From Mariprofundus sp. (GTDB taxonomy: Bacteria > Pseudomonadota > Zetaproteobacteria > Mariprofundales > Mariprofundaceae), in the NCBI GenBank assembly GCA_015485035.1, contig WFUI01000240.1, positions 1 to 8,774 on the forward strand: a DNA stretch of 8,774 nucleotides, in the 5' to 3' direction. Of this stretch, positions 6,037 to 8,774 are shown in pieces. Both the position numbers and the translations under genes were made by a program. Under the pieces are notes generated by a model. It did not search any database, was not told the origin of the DNA, and saw only the letters and a program-made list of their open reading frames with translations. Every line of letters begins with the position of its first letter. Positions within the stretch are counted from its first letter, which is position 1.

Positions 6037-8463
6037 TTACATCACAGAATAGATAAAATCGTTGTAATCGATAATCCCGTCTGCAGCCATTTTAAGTGCT
6101 GATTCGGCTTTTGGCTGCATGCCATTTTCTGCTGCTATTTTCTGCATCTTATTACCCTTTACGCCATCGTGAATGGCTTGCCTTATTTTCTCATTCACCA
6201 CGAGGAATTCGTAGGACATGATGCGTCCTGCATAGCCGGTTTGATTGCAGTGTTCACAGCCAACAGCTTTGTACAGTTTTTCAGGGGGGGTAAAGCCAAG
6301 GTCCTGTACTATGGTGAAAGCCGGATCATTACTTGCCAGTTCGGCCCGGCATTTCAGGCAGAGCTTTTTCAGAAGATTCTGGCTAATCACACCAAGCAGC
6401 GCCGGTGCAATCAGGTAATTGGGTATACCCAGATCATTGAGGCGAATGATCGTATCCACAGCGGAGTTGGTATGCAGGGTGGAGAACATCAGGTGGCCGG
6501 TAAGGGCCGCTTCGATACCAATTTCGGCAGTTTCCGGATCACGCATTTCACCAATCATAATAATATCAGGATCGTGTCTGAGTACATTGCGAAGAATTCG
6601 CGCAAAAGTCATGCCAATCTTATGGTTGACCTGAATCTGGTTGGCCCTGGGTATTTCGGATTCTACCGGGTCCTCAATGGTTAGAATGTGGGCGGGCAAA
6701 TGCTGGATTGATTTCAGCACGGCGAACAGAGTCGTGGACTTGCCGGAGCCGGTAGGTCCTGTGACCAGCAGCAGACCGTATGGTTTGCGTGCAATGGTCG
6801 CAAGCTTTTTCATATCATCTTCACGTAAACCGAGCACATCCAGTTCAACAGCCATGTCTTTATTCAGGATACGCAACACCATTGATTCACCGAATGAATT
6901 AGGGATACAGGACACACGGAATTCATATTTCTTGCTACCATCGCGCAGCAGCATTTTGCCATCCTGGGGCATTCTCTGCTCGGAGATATCCATGCCGGAC
7001 AAGATTTTGATGCGTGCAGCGATCTGTTTATGCAGGTTTTTATCCAGAGCGCTTTCTTCCAGCAACTGACCATTAAGCCGGTAGGCCAGAATGATCTTGT
7101 TTGCCTGTGGCAGGATATGAATATCAGATGCCTTCTTCCTCAGGCCGTTGCGGATAATCCGGTTGACCAGCCTGACGATAGGCGCATCTTCAGCAGCATG
7201 GGTGATTTCCAGTTCATTGACCGGCCCGTCCTCGTCTTCAGTGCCCTGATGCAGAAACTCGCAGAACAGCTCTTCATCCATAGGCTCTTCTTTCATGTAT
7301 TGTTGAATTCGGCGCTCTAACTGTGAAGATGAGGTCAGAACCTCGTGTATTTTTTTGCCTGTTTTGAAACTGATTCTATCATAGGCTTCCAGTTCCATGG
7401 GGTCGGAAAGTGCAATGGTCAGCGAATGCTCGTCCACATCAATAGGCAGAACCTTATACTTTTCAATGATATCACGGCTTATTTCATCAGCAGCCAGAGG
7501 ATTGATTTCGTACGTATTCAAATCAACCGTGGGGAGGCGGAATTTCCTGGACAGTGCAGAAAGCAAATCTTCTTCAGTAATCGCATGCTCATTGAGCAAA
7601 ACCTCTCCCAGCCGTAGACCAAGTTTCTTCTGTTCTTCCAATGCATGCTGGAGGTCTTCATCAGAAATCAAACCGGCTTCGGTCAAAATTTCACCCAGTC
7701 GCATCTTGTGACGGCGCTGTATTTCCAGTGCTGTAGTAATATGGCGCTCATCGATCTTTCCTTTGCTTTTCAGGATATGGCCAAGAGGCTTGTCACCGGC
7801 TAATGACTGATGTTCGAGCGCTTCATGGATGTCACTTCGGGAGACCAGTTTCTGATCAACGAGAAGGTCCCCCATTTTCATGCGTTGGCGTTGCTGGGTC
7901 TCCATGGCGGTAGCAAGATCCTTATCGCTTACTTTTCCCTGTTTTTTGAGTATATGACCAATAGGCGGTTTGCTTTGCGACTGGATTTTGAGCGCCCGTT
8001 GTATTTCTTTAGCGTCAACAACGTCTTGTTCAAGAAGAATATCACCAATTCGATCTGATTTTTCCTGATATCGGATACCATGATGATAGAAGAAGATACG
8101 TTCATAAGGACGGCTACTATCTTTTATGGTGGCATAAAACCCGGGTGTATTCGATGTCGAGGGCGAAGCAAGCACATTGAAACGTTCCAGGTTTACTGTG
8201 ATAATCTTCAATGTATCCGCAGGCTTCAAGTTGCCGGGTTGGTTTGCAGAAGCCCCGGCAGGCCGGTGCAGTCCGATATAGACGATATCTTTGACATCCA
8301 GCTTGCGGGGTGATGTTTGACCTGCCTCGCCTTGTTCAAAGAAATGCAGTTTTGACATAATGGGGGAAAAGCCGGGCAAATAGCCTTCAATCGTTTCTCC
8401 ACTCATCAGATTTATTGTCACAGCCTGGTAGTGATCACTGATATTTCTGGATTTTTGCTTCAT
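6037..8463 (-). CDS. PilB/GspE-type ATPase with six tandem MshEN-like motifs and an extra N-terminal domain
   Basis: This is a hexameric secretion-ATPase family protein of 808 residues; PilB is about 565 and GspE about 500. The C-terminal core (about 420-808) has SDIHI at 446-450, Walker A GPTGSGKST at 569-577, an Asp box IEDPVE at 596-601, Walker B ending IGEMRD at 637-642, a His box GHLMFSTLHT at 656-665, and a zinc-type tetracysteine (702, 705, 736, 739). All key residues are present, so it should be active. Residues 308-390 match the rest of the usual N-terminal GspE domain. Residues 138-307 are six MshEN-like motifs, where two are normal. Residues 1-135 form a further domain; a VTINLMSGETIEGYL start resembles small beta-rich domains seen in signalling proteins, perhaps DUF6982-like from memory, uncertain. 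Start ATG 8463 has AGGA at 8469-8472. It could power a type IV pilus or type II secretion assembly; no partner genes are nearby, so PilB versus GspE cannot be settled. Confidence 0.9.
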   Translation of the reverse strand: MKQKSRNISDHYQAVTINLMSGETIEGYLPGFSPIMSKLHFFEQGEAGQTSPRKLDVKDIVYIGLHRPAGASANQPGNLKPADTLKIITVNLERFNVLASPSTSNTPGFYATIKDSSRPYERIFFYHHGIRYQEKSDRIGDILLEQDVVDAKEIQRALKIQSQSKPPIGHILKKQGKVSDKDLATAMETQQRQRMKMGDLLVDQKLVSRSDIHEALEHQSLAGDKPLGHILKSKGKIDERHITTALEIQRRHKMRLGEILTEAGLISDEDLQHALEEQKKLGLRLGEVLLNEHAITEEDLLSALSRKFRLPTVDLNTYEINPLAADEISRDIIEKYKVLPIDVDEHSLTIALSDPMELEAYDRISFKTGKKIHEVLTSSSQLERRIQQYMKEEPMDEELFCEFLHQGTEDEDGPVNELEITHAAEDAPIVRLVNRIIRNGLRKKASDIHILPQANKIILAYRLNGQLLEESALDKNLHKQIAARIKILSGMDISEQRMPQDGKMLLRDGSKKYEFRVSCIPNSFGESMVLRILNKDMAVELDVLGLREDDMKKLATIARKPYGLLLVTGPTGSGKSTTLFAVLKSIQHLPAHILTIEDPVESEIPRANQIQVNHKIGMTFARILRNVLRHDPDIIMIGEMRDPETAEIGIEAALTGHLMFSTLHTNSAVDTIIRLNDLGIPNYLIAPALLGVISQNLLKKLCLKCRAELASNDPAFTIVQDLGFTPPEKLYKAVGCEHCNQTGYAGRIMSYEFLVVNEKIRQAIHDGVKGNKMQKIAAENGMQPKAESALKMAADGIIDYNDFIYSVM
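7543..8052 (-). repeat. Six tandem MshEN/GspE-N 24-residue motifs inside the ATPase gene
   Basis: In the ATPase, units start at residues 138, 167, 196, 226, 255 and 284, so the period is 29, 29, 30, 29 and 29 residues: a 24-residue motif plus a 5-6 residue spacer. Each unit follows [x][L/I/M]G[D/E/H][I/L/V]L, then a hydrophobic pair near positions 11-12, a hydrophobic at 17, A-[L/M] at 20-21 and Q at 24 (K in unit 6). This is the known MshEN pattern that binds cyclic di-GMP with an RLG start. Only units 5 and 6 have exact RLG; unit 1 has RIG, unit 3 KMG, units 2 and 4 P[I/L]G. Units 5-6 sit where the normal MshEN pair lies, directly before the rest of the GspE-N domain, so units 1-4 are the addition. 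Confidence 0.75.
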
Positions 8464-8477
8464 ATCATTCCTGTACC

Positions 8478-8526
8478 TGTAATTATGAAACCCGGAACAT
8501 ATTGTTTAAAGGGTTTCATGATTGCA
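8478..8526. promoter_or_regulatory. 16-bp imperfect dyad upstream of the ATPase gene
   Basis: TGTAATTATGAAACCC (8478-8493) mirrors GGGTTTCATGATTGCA (8511-8526): 14 of 16 positions are complementary and the other two are T/G pairs, with a 17-base centre. The inner nine positions are perfect. No T-run follows on either strand, which argues against a terminator. It encloses the predicted ATPase promoter, so an operator for a dimeric regulator is a reasonable guess; a hairpin in a read-through transcript from the upstream aminopeptidase gene is the alternative. Confidence 0.5.
8482..8510 (-). promoter_or_regulatory. Predicted sigma70-type promoter of the ATPase gene
   Basis: On the minus strand, TTTAAA (8510-8505) is a 4-of-6 match to the -35 box and CATAAT (8487-8482) a 5-of-6 match to the -10 box, with exactly 17 bases between. 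Transcription would start near 8475, leaving a leader of about 12 bases that holds the AGGA ribosome binding site. A tandem TACAGG TACAGG sequence (8481-8470) lies just downstream of the -10 box. Found by eye only. Confidence 0.45.
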
Positions 8527-8633
8527 TCTCCCCGTTTGTCTGTAAATGTCCTGCGTACCTGCCATTCCCAAAACAGGCGACAGAATTGTATGATATAGAA
8601 ATCGAGGGCAGTTCGATCTATGAGACATCCGCT

Positions 8634-8774
<141 letters not shown>

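Noticed and set aside
6169..7711. Several plus-strand open frames opposite the ATPase gene
   Set aside because: The ATPase frame has full motif support over the whole interval; the plus-strand frames show no recognisable domains.
8478..8526. Dyad as an intrinsic terminator for the aminopeptidase gene
   Set aside because: There is no T-run after either arm on either strand and the loop is 17 bases long.

Overview
The window reads as a stretch of ordinary chromosome from a Gram-negative bacterium, most likely in the Pseudomonadota. The evidence is a heterodimeric CysD/CysN ATP sulfurylase, an ffh-rpsP-rimM-trmD block and a PilB/GspE-type ATPase. Base composition looks close to balanced and all genes have similar codon use, so I see no clear foreign island, prophage, insertion sequence, CRISPR array, tRNA or rRNA. 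I cannot place the genus.

Left part (1-3034, plus strand): the 3' end of a DASS/SLC13-type anion transporter, then cysD and cysN. Together these make a plausible sulfate uptake and activation unit: the permease brings in an oxyanion, probably sulfate, and CysDN converts it to adenosine 5'-phosphosulfate. No APS kinase, APS/PAPS reductase or cysI/J is visible here. Both gaps around cysD hold hairpins built from similar arms.

Middle part (3077-5990, plus strand): ffh (SRP GTPase), rpsP (ribosomal protein S16), rimM (30S maturation factor) and trmD (tRNA m1G37 methyltransferase). A convincing sigma70-type promoter with a GC-rich discriminator lies between ffh and rpsP. A hairpin before rimM covers its weak Shine-Dalgarno sequence. 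rimM and trmD overlap by 22 bases. rplS, which usually follows trmD, is absent: trmD is followed at once by a convergent gene.

Right part (6037-8774, minus strand): a large 808-residue secretion/pilus-type ATPase, then, further upstream on the same strand, the C-terminal 46 codons of a leucyl aminopeptidase (pepA-like). The ATPase is the most interesting object. In front of a standard PilB/GspE core it carries six tandem copies of the MshEN/GspE-N 24-residue motif at a 29-30 residue period, where family members normally have two, and in front of those an extra N-terminal domain of about 135 residues. Its predicted promoter is embedded in a 16-bp imperfect dyad. No other pilus or type II secretion gene is next to it.

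Nothing here proves a new multi-gene system. The best lead is the expanded, possibly cyclic-di-GMP-sensing front end of this orphan ATPase.
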